58,794 bases of DNA. Source: Streptococcus sciuri. Lineage in GTDB: Bacteria; Bacillota; Bacilli; Lactobacillales; Streptococcaceae. The stretch lies in contig NZ_JANUXX010000010.1 in NCBI RefSeq assembly GCF_024814375.1, forward strand, positions 1 through 58,794. The letters are read 5' to 3'. The translations under genes and the position numbers were made by a program. Below, piece by piece: positions 29,765-38,825 of the stretch; positions within the stretch are counted from its first letter, which is position 1; each line of letters opens with the position of its first letter. Below the pieces are notes generated by a model, which had not been told where the DNA came from, ran no database searches, and saw only the letters and a list, made by a program, of their open reading frames with translations.

Positions 29765-30301
29765 CTAGTCCTCAAAAAGACCAGCTAAATTCGAAAAGGG
29801 ATTTGTTTCGTTTCGTTTTTTAGCCTGCAATGAACGGTATTGCTCCTCAGTCATAACTGTCCAATTTTGACCAGAAGGCATACTTTCTTCTGTAACTTCC
29901 TCATCAGTCAAAATACGCAATGGAATGGCAAGCAAAATATTATCCACAACACTCTCTTTCAAATCAATACTATCACTTTCAAGCACTAAAGCTAAGTTTT
30001 GTTCAACAAACTCTTTTTTAGAGGTGAGATGACTTTTCTCGATAAACACCTCATCAACCACCTCTTTTTCTACAAGAGTAACAGGTTGCATTGAACGACT
30101 GGACGGCAAAACAATGCGATAAGTCAACTGATAATGTAACAAGTAAAGTCCATCATCATAAGTGGCAAGACCCACAGCACGAATATCATCTACTGCAATA
30201 ATATCTGTGTTACGTTGTTTTAAAACATCACTCAAATCTAAGGTAACATCAAAAGTTAATCCTGCAACTTGCTTGCGTATTTCTGCTAATGCGAGCATCA
30301 T
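29765..30301 (-). CDS. YceD family (DUF177) protein
   Basis: 178-residue cytoplasmic protein of the DUF177/YceD family, linked in other organisms to 23S rRNA or large-subunit accumulation. The family features visible are an acidic beta-rich middle (DDIRAVGLATYDDGLYLLHYQLTYRIVLPSSRS) and a C-terminal NPFSNLAGLFED in place of the more usual DPRLAxL. It is not next to rpmF as in many bacteria; position beside covR is usual for streptococci. A start one codon downstream is equally possible. Confidence 0.78.
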   Translation of the reverse strand: MMLALAEIRKQVAGLTFDVTLDLSDVLKQRNTDIIAVDDIRAVGLATYDDGLYLLHYQLTYRIVLPSSRSMQPVTLVEKEVVDEVFIEKSHLTSKKEFVEQNLALVLESDSIDLKESVVDNILLAIPLRILTDEEVTEESMPSGQNWTVMTEEQYRSLQAKKRNETNPFSNLAGLFED

Positions 30302-30428
30302 TTCTCCTTATTTTGTTTTAGAAGTCAGCAACATCCCATACTATTATTATAACATATTTCACTAAAATGAACTAACAATTATTTGTTTTATCCATCTAAT
30401 TATCTTAATTATTCACAAGCTAATAAAA

Positions 30429-31322
30429 CTAGATATGTCTTAATCGCTCAATTCTCTCCTCAATTGGAGGATGTGTATAAAAGAGTGATTTGATACCCTC
30501 TTTTTTTCTAGGATTGTTGATAAATAAAGCAGCACTTGCAGAATCAACAGGCTGTTGCATAGGCTGAGAGTGTTCTAATTTTTCCAAAGCCCTAATTAAC
30601 CCTTGAGGATTTCTGGTTAACTCCACTGAGCTGGCATCTGCTAGATATTCCCTTTGCCGTGAAATGGCTAGTTGAACCAATGTAGCGGCTAATGGTGCTA
30701 ATATCAAAGAAAAAATTGAAAAGATGAAAATGATAATTCCCACTCCACTTTCTACACGCTCATTGTCACGACGCCTAGATCCACCATACCACATCATGCG
30801 ACTACTAAAACTAGATAAAAACGTAATGGCGCTAACTAAAGCAACAGCAATGGTGGAGATACGAATATCATAGTTGCGGATATGACTAATTTCATGCCCA
30901 ATCACACCTTCTATCTCTTCTCTATTCATCACATCAAGAAGACCACTTGTTACAGCAACAGCAGCGTTTTGCGGATTGGAGCCTGTTGCAAAAGCATTCA
31001 AAGATAAATCATCAATGATAAAGACACGTGGCATAGGGATTTTAGCAACCATTGCCATATCCTCAACGATATGATACAAATCTGGGGCTTGCTGCTCTGT
31101 CACCTCATGCGCGTGATTCATAGACATGACAATACTGGTTGACTGAAAAACCATCGAAAACGCATAGATAAAGCCAATAACTAATGCAATTATCACTCCA
31201 CCTAGGGCATTATCTAACCAGAGATAACCAACTGTTGCACCAATCAAGCCTGTCAGCAAAAAGAAGAAAAAGAGCAAGAAAACAGTACGTCTTTTATTTT
31301 GAGCGATTTGATTGTAAAGCAT
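30429..31322 (-). CDS. htpX: Membrane protease HtpX
   Basis: M48 zinc metalloprotease in the cytoplasmic membrane that degrades misfolded membrane proteins. It has 297 residues. Two N-terminal transmembrane helices (17-65) are followed by the zinc site [13 protein letters not shown] (HExxH) and a second hydrophobic pair (about 160-230). The third ligand lies in [16 protein letters not shown]. It lies 33 bp after lemA and the two form an operon, as in other streptococci. Confidence 0.95.
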   Translation of the reverse strand: MLYNQIAQNKRRTVFLLFFFFLLTGLIGATVGYLWLDNALGGVIIALVIGFIYAFSMVFQSTSIVMSMNHAHEVTEQQAPDLYHIVEDMAMVAKIPMPRVFIIDDLSLNAFATGSNPQNAAVAVTSGLLDVMNREEIEGVIGHEISHIRNYDIRISTIAVALVSAITFLSSFSSRMMWYGGSRRRDNERVESGVGIIIFIFSIFSLILAPLAATLVQLAISRQREYLADASSVELTRNPQGLIRALEKLEHSQPMQQPVDSASAALFINNPRKKEGIKSLFYTHPPIEERIERLRHI

Positions 31323-31355
31323 AGCTCCCCCTTCCTTACATTCAGCTGTATTTTC

Positions 31356-31907
31356 TTAAAAATCAAATGATACTTTCGGAGCGGTTTTTTCTCCCTCTGG
31401 GATTTCCAAAAATTGACCCGCTTTAAACCCAAAGAGATTACCTACGATATTAGATGGAAATGTTTCCAGTTTAACATTATAGTTAGCCGTTGTTGTGTTA
31501 TATAACTGGCGTGAATAAGAAATCTTATTTTCCGTGTTTGTCAGTTCTTCTTGCAATTTGATAAAGCTAGCATTTGCTTTCAAGTCAGGATAATTTTCAG
31601 CAACTGCAAAAAGACCTGTCACCTGACGACTAAGCTCATTGCTAGCAGCCATAGTATCTACAGGATTTTGCGCTTTAGCCACTTGGGCACGCAAAGTGGT
31701 GATTTTCTCTAATGTTTTTTCTTCGTAGCTTGAGTAACCTTTAACAGTCTCAATCACATTTGGGATAAGATCATTACGACGTTTGAGTTGCACATCAATT
31801 TGACTCCATGCTTCTTGTGTGTGCATACGACTTCTCACAAGACCGTTATAGCTTATGACTAACCATAATACAACAATCACAATAATAGCTAAAATAATCC
31901 ACGTCAT
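31356..31907 (-). CDS. lemA: LemA family protein
   Basis: 183-residue membrane-anchored protein with one N-terminal transmembrane helix (about 2-20) and an all-helical extracellular or periplasm-facing domain. Typical blocks are [50 protein letters not shown] and [19 protein letters not shown]. The molecular function is unknown; the pairing with htpX is conserved. It is divergent from rsmG. Confidence 0.93.
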   Translation of the reverse strand: MTWIILAIIVIVVLWLVISYNGLVRSRMHTQEAWSQIDVQLKRRNDLIPNVIETVKGYSSYEEKTLEKITTLRAQVAKAQNPVDTMAASNELSRQVTGLFAVAENYPDLKANASFIKLQEELTNTENKISYSRQLYNTTTANYNVKLETFPSNIVGNLFGFKAGQFLEIPEGEKTAPKVSFDF

Positions 31908-32041
31908 GGTGAAATCTCCATTCTCTATTTTGTTATATTATAACAATTTTTCAGATAAACACAAAATAAAGGTATTTTTTATGATATATTTTTCGTCCGC
32001 ATTTTGGTACAATAAAAATCTACAAGCCTAAAGGAGGACAC

Positions 32042-32755
32042 ATGACACCTGAAGATTTTTATCAACGATTAGCACAGCAAAATATCTGTTTATCACAAGA
32101 GAAAAAAGAGCAATTTGAGCGCTACTTTGAGCTTTTAATTGAGTGGAATCAAAAGATAAATTTGACAGCTATCACAGAAAAAAGCGACGTCTATCTCAAG
32201 CACTTCTACGACTCTATTAGCCCTATCTTGTTTGGGAATGTTAAGAACAGCCCTCTCAAGTTACTTGATATTGGTGCAGGCGCTGGCTTTCCAAGCTTAC
32301 CCATGAAAATTATTTTCCCACATTTAAATGTAACGATTATCGACTCTCTCAATAAACGCATCACCTTTCTAAAACATTTAGCAACTGAACTGCAGCTTGA
32401 AAATGTTCATTTTTACCATGGGCGCGCTGAAGATTTTGGACATGATAAAACTTTTCGTGGACAATTTGACATCGTGACAGCACGCGCTGTAGCTAGAATG
32501 CAAGTATTATCAGAACTAACAATTCCTTTTTTAAAAATCAAAGGACAACTCATCGCTCTAAAAGCTTCTTCGATTAATAGTGAGCTGGATGAGGCTAAAG
32601 CAGCTTTAACATTGCTTTTTGCTACCGTAATCACCAGCCACAATTACCAGTTACCAAATGGTGATAAGCGCAATCTGACAATCGTTGAAAAAAGAAAAGA
32701 AACCCCCAACAAATATCCTAGACGTGCTGGGGTTCCTGCTAAGAAACCACTTTAG
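32042..32755 (+). CDS. rsmG: 16S rRNA (guanine527-N7)-methyltransferase RsmG
   Basis: SAM-dependent methyltransferase modifying G527 of 16S rRNA; loss gives low-level streptomycin resistance in other bacteria. It has 237 residues. The N-terminal helices ([18 protein letters not shown]) precede the SAM motif [17 protein letters not shown] and VTARAVA. The C-terminal [14 protein letters not shown] is diagnostic. AAAGGAGG is 5 nt before the ATG. It leads into ktrB, with a gap of only about 11 bp. Confidence 0.95.
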   Translation: MTPEDFYQRLAQQNICLSQEKKEQFERYFELLIEWNQKINLTAITEKSDVYLKHFYDSISPILFGNVKNSPLKLLDIGAGAGFPSLPMKIIFPHLNVTIIDSLNKRITFLKHLATELQLENVHFYHGRAEDFGHDKTFRGQFDIVTARAVARMQVLSELTIPFLKIKGQLIALKASSINSELDEAKAALTLLFATVITSHNYQLPNGDKRNLTIVEKRKETPNKYPRRAGVPAKKPL

Positions 32756-32766
32756 TGAGGTCTGTT

Positions 32767-34146
32767 ATGTTTTCGATTTTTAATCGCCATCAGCTATCAA
32801 TCACTAAACAACTGAGTGTTAGTTTCTTGCTAGTTATCTTTGTAGGTAGTTTTTTGCTTTCTCTGCCTATTATGCACTATCCAAATGCCCCTGCTACGAC
32901 TTACCTCGATCATCTCTTTACCGCTATTTCCATGGTCTGTGTAACAGGACTCTCTGTGTTTCCAATTGCCCATGTGTATAATGGCTTTGGGCAGCTAATT
33001 GCTCTGCTATTGATACAAATTGGCGGATTGGGGCTTGTCACTTTGATTTCTGTTTCTTATTTTGTGCTCAATCGCAAATTATCATTGCGAGATCAACATT
33101 TACTACAAAGTGCTATTACCTATGATAGCGCAAATAATCTAAAAAATTATCTTTTTACGATTTACCGTGTAACTTTGATCATAGAGAGTGTTTGCTCATG
33201 TCTCTTAATGATTGATTTCATTCCACGTTATGGTCTTGGAAATGGTATATTTAACAGTCTTTTTCTTTCTGTTTCAGCATTCTGTAACGCTGGTTTTGAC
33301 AACTTAGGTGCGAGTAGTCTCCAAGGTTTCAAAACAAATACATTGGTTAATCTGATCATAGCTTTTCTCATCATCTCTGGTGGTCTAGGCTTTATGGTGT
33401 GGGGAAACCTCTATCACGCTACAAAACACTTCATCACGAGCAGACCCAAACATTTGCGATCTTTTACAAAGCAACTCAATAGTCACACACTACTTGTTTT
33501 AGAGACAACAGTTGCGCTTCTCATCCTAGGAACTACCCTCTCTTGGTTATTAGAAAGCTCCAACGTCAGAACGATTGGTCAGCTTTCTTTTACTAAGCAA
33601 GGACTTGTGAGCTTTTTCCAAAGCGTCACCATGAGAACAGCTGGCTTTTCTACCATTGACTATGCTCACTCCAAAAATGCTACTAATCTCATCTATATCA
33701 TTCAGATGATGATTGGAGGTGCCCCAGGAGGAACTGCCGGTGGACTAAAAGTCACGGTCGTGGCAGTCTTATTCCTCCTCTTAAAATCTGAAGCAAGAGG
33801 ACAAACTCAGGTTACCTATCACTTTCGAACTATTCCTCAAAAGATTACACGACAAACCCTTGTCATTCTTATTTTCTTCTTTAGCACCCTATTGGCAGCT
33901 TACCTCTTGCTATTAGAGTTTGAGCCTCATCTCAGCCCATTTTCACTCTTTTTTGAAGCAAGTAGTGCTCTTGCAACGGTCGGCGTTTCTATGGACATTA
34001 CAACAAAACTATCAACAGCAGGACGCATTATTATTATGCTTTTGATGTTTATCGGACGTGTCGGACCTATCACTGTTCTCATGGCACTTCTGCAAAATCA
34101 TCAAAAAGAAGTGTCTTATGCAAAAACAGATATTATTCTCGGCTAG
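32767..34146 (+). CDS. ktrB: KtrB/TrkH-type potassium channel subunit
   Basis: Potassium-translocating membrane subunit of a Ktr system. It has 459 residues from the ATG at 32767, which sits 6 nt after TGAGG; the in-frame GTG at 32755 overlaps the rsmG stop and is less likely. The four selectivity loops read MVCVTGLSV (about 60), SAFCNAGFDN (about 180), VTMRTAGFST (about 293) and SALATVGVSMD (about 400). The GGAPGGTAGGLK segment is typical. ktrA follows 16 bp later. This system is distinct from trkAH at 2820-5612. Confidence 0.92.
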   Translation: MFSIFNRHQLSITKQLSVSFLLVIFVGSFLLSLPIMHYPNAPATTYLDHLFTAISMVCVTGLSVFPIAHVYNGFGQLIALLLIQIGGLGLVTLISVSYFVLNRKLSLRDQHLLQSAITYDSANNLKNYLFTIYRVTLIIESVCSCLLMIDFIPRYGLGNGIFNSLFLSVSAFCNAGFDNLGASSLQGFKTNTLVNLIIAFLIISGGLGFMVWGNLYHATKHFITSRPKHLRSFTKQLNSHTLLVLETTVALLILGTTLSWLLESSNVRTIGQLSFTKQGLVSFFQSVTMRTAGFSTIDYAHSKNATNLIYIIQMMIGGAPGGTAGGLKVTVVAVLFLLLKSEARGQTQVTYHFRTIPQKITRQTLVILIFFFSTLLAAYLLLLEFEPHLSPFSLFFEASSALATVGVSMDITTKLSTAGRIIIMLLMFIGRVGPITVLMALLQNHQKEVSYAKTDIILG

Positions 34147-34162
34147 ATATAGAAAGGTTACT

Positions 34163-34834
34163 ATGAAACCAAAAATTTTTGGCGTTTTAGGCTTAGGCAT
34201 TTTCGGTCAAACCGTTGCCCAAGACCTCAGCAAATTTGAACAAGACGTTATTGCTTGCGATACGCATTCTGAAAAAGTTCAAGCAGTAGCAGATTATGTG
34301 ACAAAGGCAACAATCGGCGATATTACAGATTTAGACTTTCTTAAACGCATCGGCATTGCTAATTGTGATTGTGTTGTTATCGCAACTGGGAATAGCTTGG
34401 AAAGCTCTGTTTTAGCGATTATGCACTGTAAAAAATTAGGCGTTCCTAAAATTATTGCTAAAGCACGAAGTACTCTTTTTCAAGAAGTTCTCTACGAAAT
34501 TGGAGCTGACACAGTCATCTCACCCGAACGCGAATCTGGGAGCTACCTTGCCTCTCAATTGTTACGCCATCGTATTACAGACGTATTTGAGATTGAATCA
34601 GATGTCAAAGTGATTGAATTTACCGTTCCTAAAAATTGGTCAGGAAAAACAGTAGTAGAGCTTGATGTCCGTAAACGATACAATCTTAATCTGATTGGCA
34701 TTAGACGTTCTAAAACTAACAAACTACAAACCGATACAGCCCTTCAAGAACCCCTCAAAGAGGGAGAAATCATTGTAGCTATCGCTAATAACAACACTTT
34801 CGAAAAATTCGATTACTTGGGGTATTTTGATTAA
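34163..34834 (+). CDS. ktrA: KtrA potassium uptake regulatory subunit
   Basis: Single RCK-type cytoplasmic ring-forming subunit that gates KtrB in response to ATP/ADP and, in relatives, c-di-AMP. It has 223 residues from the ATG at 34163, preceded by AGAAAGG. An open frame upstream overlaps ktrB and lacks homology. The Rossmann motif is GVLGLGIFGQTVAQDL (residues 7-22), the middle ISPERESGSYLASQL is typical, and the TrkA-C domain spans about 135-220. It ends at a very strong terminator. Confidence 0.92.
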   Translation: MKPKIFGVLGLGIFGQTVAQDLSKFEQDVIACDTHSEKVQAVADYVTKATIGDITDLDFLKRIGIANCDCVVIATGNSLESSVLAIMHCKKLGVPKIIAKARSTLFQEVLYEIGADTVISPERESGSYLASQLLRHRITDVFEIESDVKVIEFTVPKNWSGKTVVELDVRKRYNLNLIGIRRSKTNKLQTDTALQEPLKEGEIIVAIANNNTFEKFDYLGYFD

Positions 34835-34871
34835 ACGAATAGACTAGCAATGCTTGCTAGTCTATTCGTTT
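34833..34871. terminator. Bidirectional terminator between ktrA and sstT
   Basis: A perfect 18-bp stem, AAACGAATAGACTAGCAA with its complement at 34854-34871, encloses a TGC loop between convergent genes. Confidence 0.9.
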
Positions 34872-34887
34872 ATGTTTCTAAAACACA

Positions 34888-36108
34888 TCAGTACAGTTCT
34901 TTTTTCTTTCCCCAGACGGATTTTTCAGCAATAGCCGTGAAAAGTACATCTGTTGATGAATTGAGCGCTGTCTCACAAGAATCCTGCACAACACCTACAA
35001 TAAATCCAACCCCAACAACTTGCATCGCTAAATCATTTGAAATACCAAATAAACTACACGCAACAGGAATCAAAAGAAGCGACCCCCCAGCAACACCTGA
35101 AGCACCACAAGCTGACACAGCCGCAACAACACTCAATAATAGTGCTGTTGGAAAATCAACTGAAATACCTAAGGTATTGACTGCAGCAAGTGTTAAAACA
35201 TTGATCGTTACTGCTGCTCCTGCCATATTAATTGTAGCTCCCAGTGGGATAGACACTGAATAAGTATCCTTATCTAGACCTAAATCTTCACAAAGTTTCA
35301 TATTAACTGGGATATTAGCTGCTGAACTTCTGGTGAAAAATGCAGTAACTCCTGACTCTTTCAAACAACGAAAAACGAGTGGATATGGATTTTCACGAGT
35401 CACGACAAATGCAATAAGCGGATTGATGACCAGCGCCACAAAAAGCATCGTTCCAACCAAGGTCAAAATAAGGATACCGTACTTCGCCAAGATACCAATT
35501 CCATTATCAGAAATTGTTGTAAAAACAAGTCCCATGATACCAAATGGTGCGAGATTGATAATCCAACGTACAACTTTTGAAGTGACCTCTGCCATTGTTT
35601 GCATCAAATCTTTAGTATGTTGACTAACAGTACGCATAGCTAAGCCAAAGACAACTGCCCAAGCCAACACACTGATGTAGTTAGCTGTAGCAAGTGCATT
35701 GAATGGATTGTCCACCACTTTGAGCAATAAATCGTGAAAAACTTCTCCTACTCCCTGCGGTGCAGATAAATTGGACTTAGGGGATTTAGCCAAAACAAGA
35801 GTCAATGGAAAAATGTAATTAACCAAAACTGCCACTAAAGCCGCTGAAAATGTCCCAAAAATATAGAGAAAAATAACTGTTGTCATATTGGTTTTTTGAC
35901 CAGATTGATGCTGTGATAGAGCACTAGCCACTAAGGTAAAAACAAGAAGTGGTGCAATAGCTTTTAGTCCACCAACAAAAAGATCACCCAAAATACCTAT
36001 AACACTCACCTTTGGTAGCAATAAGCCCAATAAAAGTCCGACAAGAACGCCTATTGTAATACGTTTGATTAGGCTTGTTTTGTTCCATGTTTGAATAATA
36101 TGCTTCAT
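34888..36108 (-). CDS. sstT: Serine/threonine:sodium symporter SstT
   Basis: Sodium-coupled uptake of serine and threonine, in the dicarboxylate/amino acid:cation symporter family. It has 406 residues and about nine membrane segments. The substrate and sodium hairpins are visible in [31 protein letters not shown] and [23 protein letters not shown], the last being typical of SstT rather than GltP. A CodY-like site lies upstream (36175-36189), which would fit nutrient control. Confidence 0.93.
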   Translation of the reverse strand: MKHIIQTWNKTSLIKRITIGVLVGLLLGLLLPKVSVIGILGDLFVGGLKAIAPLLVFTLVASALSQHQSGQKTNMTTVIFLYIFGTFSAALVAVLVNYIFPLTLVLAKSPKSNLSAPQGVGEVFHDLLLKVVDNPFNALATANYISVLAWAVVFGLAMRTVSQHTKDLMQTMAEVTSKVVRWIINLAPFGIMGLVFTTISDNGIGILAKYGILILTLVGTMLFVALVINPLIAFVVTRENPYPLVFRCLKESGVTAFFTRSSAANIPVNMKLCEDLGLDKDTYSVSIPLGATINMAGAAVTINVLTLAAVNTLGISVDFPTALLLSVVAAVSACGASGVAGGSLLLIPVACSLFGISNDLAMQVVGVGFIVGVVQDSCETALNSSTDVLFTAIAEKSVWGKKKELY

Positions 36109-36174
36109 AGCGTCTCCTAACTAATTCAATACTGCTATGATAACACAAGCAAGGGAACTCGTCAATCTTATCAA

Positions 36175-36189
36175 AATTTTCTGATTATT
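36175..36189 (-). promoter_or_regulatory. Possible CodY box upstream of sstT
   Basis: AATTTTCTGATTATT matches 13 of 15 positions of the CodY consensus AATTTTCWGAAAATT. It lies about 67 bp upstream of the sstT ATG and could also act on the rightward promoter at 36241. Confidence 0.35.
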
Positions 36190-36240
36190 TTTATTTTAAT
36201 GGGTTCCTATATTATCTCATGAAATATCACCATTTTTTGA

Positions 36241-36270
36241 TATAATAGAACTATCAAAAAGTAAAGGAAA
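36241..36270 (+). promoter_or_regulatory. Promoter -10 and ribosome binding site before the octamer-repeat leader ORF
   Basis: TATAAT at 36241-36246, with a poor -35 region, is followed by AAAGGAAA at 36263-36270, 8 nt before an ATG at 36279. The site shows that the short ORF carrying the repeats is likely transcribed and translated. Confidence 0.55.
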
Positions 36271-36278
36271 CGATTGGT

Positions 36279-36368
36279 ATGAACGCACTACCAGCTCACC
36301 AGCTCACCAGCTCACCAGCTCACCAGCTCACCAGCTCACCAGCTCACCAGCTCACGCTGATTATGTAA
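36279..36368 (+). CDS. Short leader ORF carrying the octamer repeats (currently truncated frame)
   Basis: 29 codons beginning ATG AAC GCA CTA. In frame the repeats encode the 8-residue unit PAHQLTSS. With the present eight copies the frame runs off the repeats into TAA at 36366-36368. With one copy fewer, or two more, the frame continues for 34 further codons (36356-36457) and stops at TAA 36458-36460, overlapping the methyltransferase ATG as TAATG. With nine copies it stops at once at CGC TGA. The continuation (ADYVIGRVFCQALKQAF onward) is free of stops and looks coding. No protein family is recognised. I infer a phase-variable, coupled upstream ORF; nothing here tests it. Confidence 0.5.
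   Translation: MNALPAHQLTSSPAHQLTSSPAHQLTLIM
36291..36354 (+). repeat. Octanucleotide tandem repeat, (CCAGCTCA)x8
   Basis: Eight perfect copies of the 8-bp unit CCAGCTCA in 64 bp, beginning four codons into the leader ORF. There is no mismatch between units. A unit not divisible by three inside an ORF is the classic form of a slipped-strand phase-variation tract. Confidence 0.97.
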
Positions 36369-36459
36369 TCGGACGTGTTTTTTGTCAAGCACTAAAACAG
36401 GCTTTTTCACATTTTTGTGAGAAAGCCTATTATGTTACCCATGAAAGTGGGGTGGCATA

Positions 36460-37443
36460 ATGGCTGGCTCACTTCATAACGCTAAAAAAGCTAAAAATGA
36501 TGAGTTTTATACTCGTTATAAAGACATCGCTGAGGAGATGGGGCACTATCGCGACCATTTCAAAGGGAAGATTGTTTATTGTAACTGTGACGACCCTACA
36601 CAATCTAATTTTTGGAGATATTTTCATAATAACTTTGCTAGCTTAGGTCTTAAAAAATTGATAGCAACACATTTTCAAGAGGATAGTGAACCTTCTTATG
36701 CTTTGATTTATGAAGGCGGTGACGATTTCAATATGGATGCTGGTGAAATTGTAACCATTTATGGTGATGAAAATTATACAGCCGGAGATTTCCGTAGTCA
36801 GGATAGTATAAAATATCTTAAGGAAGCCGATATCATTGTTACAAATCCACCGTTCAGTTTATTTAGAGAATACATAGCTCAAATAATGGAACATCAGAAA
36901 AAATTTATCGTTATTGGAAATAAAAACTCTGTAACATATAAGGAAATTTTTCCGCTCATACAGAACAACCAAATTTGGATTGGTGCAAGAAGTATGAACT
37001 CTGACTTTTGGTTGTACGTTCCAGAGGGAGCTGATTATGAAAAATTGGATGAAGATGGAAAAAAAGTAAAGCACATCATGGGGTGCTGGTTTACTAACTT
37101 AGATTTACAGAAAAGACACGATGGATTATGGCATGTAGGCGATGTATTTGATCAGACAAAAGCTCATAGATATTATGAAGGATTTGAGGAAAAGTATCCT
37201 AAATACGATAACTACGATGCAATAAATGTAGACAATGTGAAAGATATTCCAATTGATTACAATGGTGCTATGGGGGTTCCAATAACATTTATCAATTATT
37301 TCAACCCTAAAGAATTTGAAATTATAAAATTCAGAAAAGGAGATGATGATAAAGATTTGACTATTAAGGGTAAAGCACCTTATTTTAGGATATTGGTGAA
37401 AAATCTAAATCCAATCAGTCGTTCTGAAGACAAAGGTTATTAA
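36460..37443 (+). CDS. EcoRI-family adenine-specific DNA methyltransferase
   Basis: Modification enzyme of a restriction-modification system, expected to transfer a methyl group from SAM to adenine N6. It has 327 residues. The family N-terminus KNDEFYTRY (residues 12-20) and the catalytic motif IVTNPPFSLFREY (NPPF at 129-132) are intact; YCNCDDPTQSNFWRYF at 40-55 is also typical of the EcoRI methylase group. The ATG overlaps a possible upstream TAA (TAATG), and a GTGGGGTGG stretch 4-12 nt before it can serve as a ribosome binding site, so some independent translation is possible. The nuclease gene follows 16 bp later. The recognition sequence cannot be read from the protein. Confidence 0.88.
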   Translation: MAGSLHNAKKAKNDEFYTRYKDIAEEMGHYRDHFKGKIVYCNCDDPTQSNFWRYFHNNFASLGLKKLIATHFQEDSEPSYALIYEGGDDFNMDAGEIVTIYGDENYTAGDFRSQDSIKYLKEADIIVTNPPFSLFREYIAQIMEHQKKFIVIGNKNSVTYKEIFPLIQNNQIWIGARSMNSDFWLYVPEGADYEKLDEDGKKVKHIMGCWFTNLDLQKRHDGLWHVGDVFDQTKAHRYYEGFEEKYPKYDNYDAINVDNVKDIPIDYNGAMGVPITFINYFNPKEFEIIKFRKGDDDKDLTIKGKAPYFRILVKNLNPISRSEDKGY

Positions 37444-37459
37444 CAAAGGAGATAATACA

Positions 37460-38698
37460 ATGAAAGTAACTAGACTGAGAGACATACTCGATAGACCATT
37501 CACTATTCGCGATTTAGCTAATGGTTATACTAATAATGATGATGGTGCTACCACAGATGCTGTGAAAGGATATAATGGAAATTTGAACATTCGTCCCTCA
37601 TATCAAAGAAACAGCGTCTATGACGACAACAAAAAACAAGCAGTCATTCAAACTATTCTAGAGGAATGCCCTCTAGGTATAATGTACTGGGTTGATTTAG
37701 GAAACGGACAATATGAAGTCCTTGATGGACAACAGCGTATTTTAGCGATATGTAATTATGTTATGGGTAATTACTCTGTAAAATCAAGTCAATTTCCATC
37801 CAGTGCACCTCAACAAGACTTTCCAAATCTTCAGATGAATCTAACTGACTTAGCAGACCAAATTCTTGATTATGAGTTAGACGTATATGTTTGTAAAGGA
37901 ACGGCTTCCGAAAAAATGAAATGGTTTCATGTTATCAATACAGCAGGCGAGCCATTAAACGAGCAAGAATTACGAAATTCCGCTTATACCGGTACTTGGC
38001 TTTCTGATGCCAAACAGAGATTTTCAACAAAAAGTGGACGTGGAGTCGTTCTTGCAGACGAAAATCCGAATAATGATAAGGCAGAACCACTCTTAAATGG
38101 TAATTGGAATAGACAAGAATATCTACAAACCGCTATTAAATGGGCTACACAAAACGACAATGACGACAGTACAAATACAATCGAAGATTATATGTTGAAG
38201 CATCAGGGAGATGCTGACGCGTCTGAATTGTGGCAAAACTTCTCAGCTATTTTGGAGTGGGTACGTGGAAAATTTGTAAGCTATCATAACAGCCTAAAAG
38301 GAATGGATTGGGGAACGATTTATAAAGAATATCAATCAGGAAAATTAGATGATAATATTATCAAAGAAAGTGCTTCTATCATAAATGAAAAAATAGCAGA
38401 CTTAGTAAATGATGAGGAAGTCACTGCCAAAATGAAAGGTATTTACCAATATATCATCTACGGTGATGTCAAATATCTTCAACTTAGACTTTTTGACGAT
38501 AAGACGATTAAGCAAAAATATGAGGAACAAAATCATCATTGTATCTATTGCGTAGACGAAGGTAATAATAGAGAGTATGCTCTTAAAGAGTTGGCAGGCG
38601 ACCACATCATTCCTTGGAGTAAAGGCGGCAAAACCGTACCTGAGAATTGTCAATTACTATGTAAAAAACACAATTCTTCAAAAGGGAACAATTATTAA
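37460..38698 (+). CDS. DUF262 and HNH endonuclease domain protein (GmrSD-like), probable restriction enzyme
   Basis: 412-residue protein with an N-terminal DUF262 (ParB/GmrS-like) domain and a C-terminal HNH nuclease domain. DUF262 shows RPSYQRNSVYDD (about 45-56) and the DGQQR motif (89-93) linked to nucleotide hydrolysis. The HNH part has Cys361/Cys364 (CIYC), the DH pair at 381-382 (GDHIIPWSKGG), Asn396 and Cys401/His404 (CKKHN). DUF262-HNH proteins are best known as modification-dependent type IV enzymes. Here the gene sits 16 bp behind a methyltransferase with AAAGGAG as ribosome binding site, which argues for a conventional restriction partner. That role is inference. Confidence 0.85.
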   Translation: MKVTRLRDILDRPFTIRDLANGYTNNDDGATTDAVKGYNGNLNIRPSYQRNSVYDDNKKQAVIQTILEECPLGIMYWVDLGNGQYEVLDGQQRILAICNYVMGNYSVKSSQFPSSAPQQDFPNLQMNLTDLADQILDYELDVYVCKGTASEKMKWFHVINTAGEPLNEQELRNSAYTGTWLSDAKQRFSTKSGRGVVLADENPNNDKAEPLLNGNWNRQEYLQTAIKWATQNDNDDSTNTIEDYMLKHQGDADASELWQNFSAILEWVRGKFVSYHNSLKGMDWGTIYKEYQSGKLDDNIIKESASIINEKIADLVNDEEVTAKMKGIYQYIIYGDVKYLQLRLFDDKTIKQKYEEQNHHCIYCVDEGNNREYALKELAGDHIIPWSKGGKTVPENCQLLCKKHNSSKGNNY

Positions 38699-38702
38699 AT
38701 AT

Positions 38703-38737
38703 AAAAAGGCGTTTCAAATTTGTAAAATGCCTTTTTT
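38703..38737 (+). terminator. Terminator after the restriction-modification module
   Basis: AAAAAGGCGTTT pairs with AAAATGCCTTTTTT (one G-U pair), T-rich end, 5 bp after the nuclease stop codon. Confidence 0.75.
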
Positions 38738-38825
38738 GATGTCGTCAGAAAAACTATATCTTGTGACTGTGTAAACTAGTATCTATTCCCCCAACAATAA
38801 AAAACCATACTGCCTAATAAGTACA

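Noticed and set aside
34058..34162. Longer KtrA starting inside ktrB
   Set aside because: The extra 35 residues lie within ktrB in another frame; the ATG at 34163 has a ribosome binding site and gives the normal KtrA length.
36291..36354. Possible CRISPR or iteron array
   Set aside because: The units are directly tandem, only 8 bp long, and have no spacers; iterons would not sit inside an ORF with a promoter and ribosome binding site.
36460..36462. Direct frameshift switch of the methyltransferase by the octamer repeats
   Set aside because: The methyltransferase frame meets TGA at 36442-36444 upstream of its ATG, so no repeat number can fuse the leader ORF to it; only coupling is possible.
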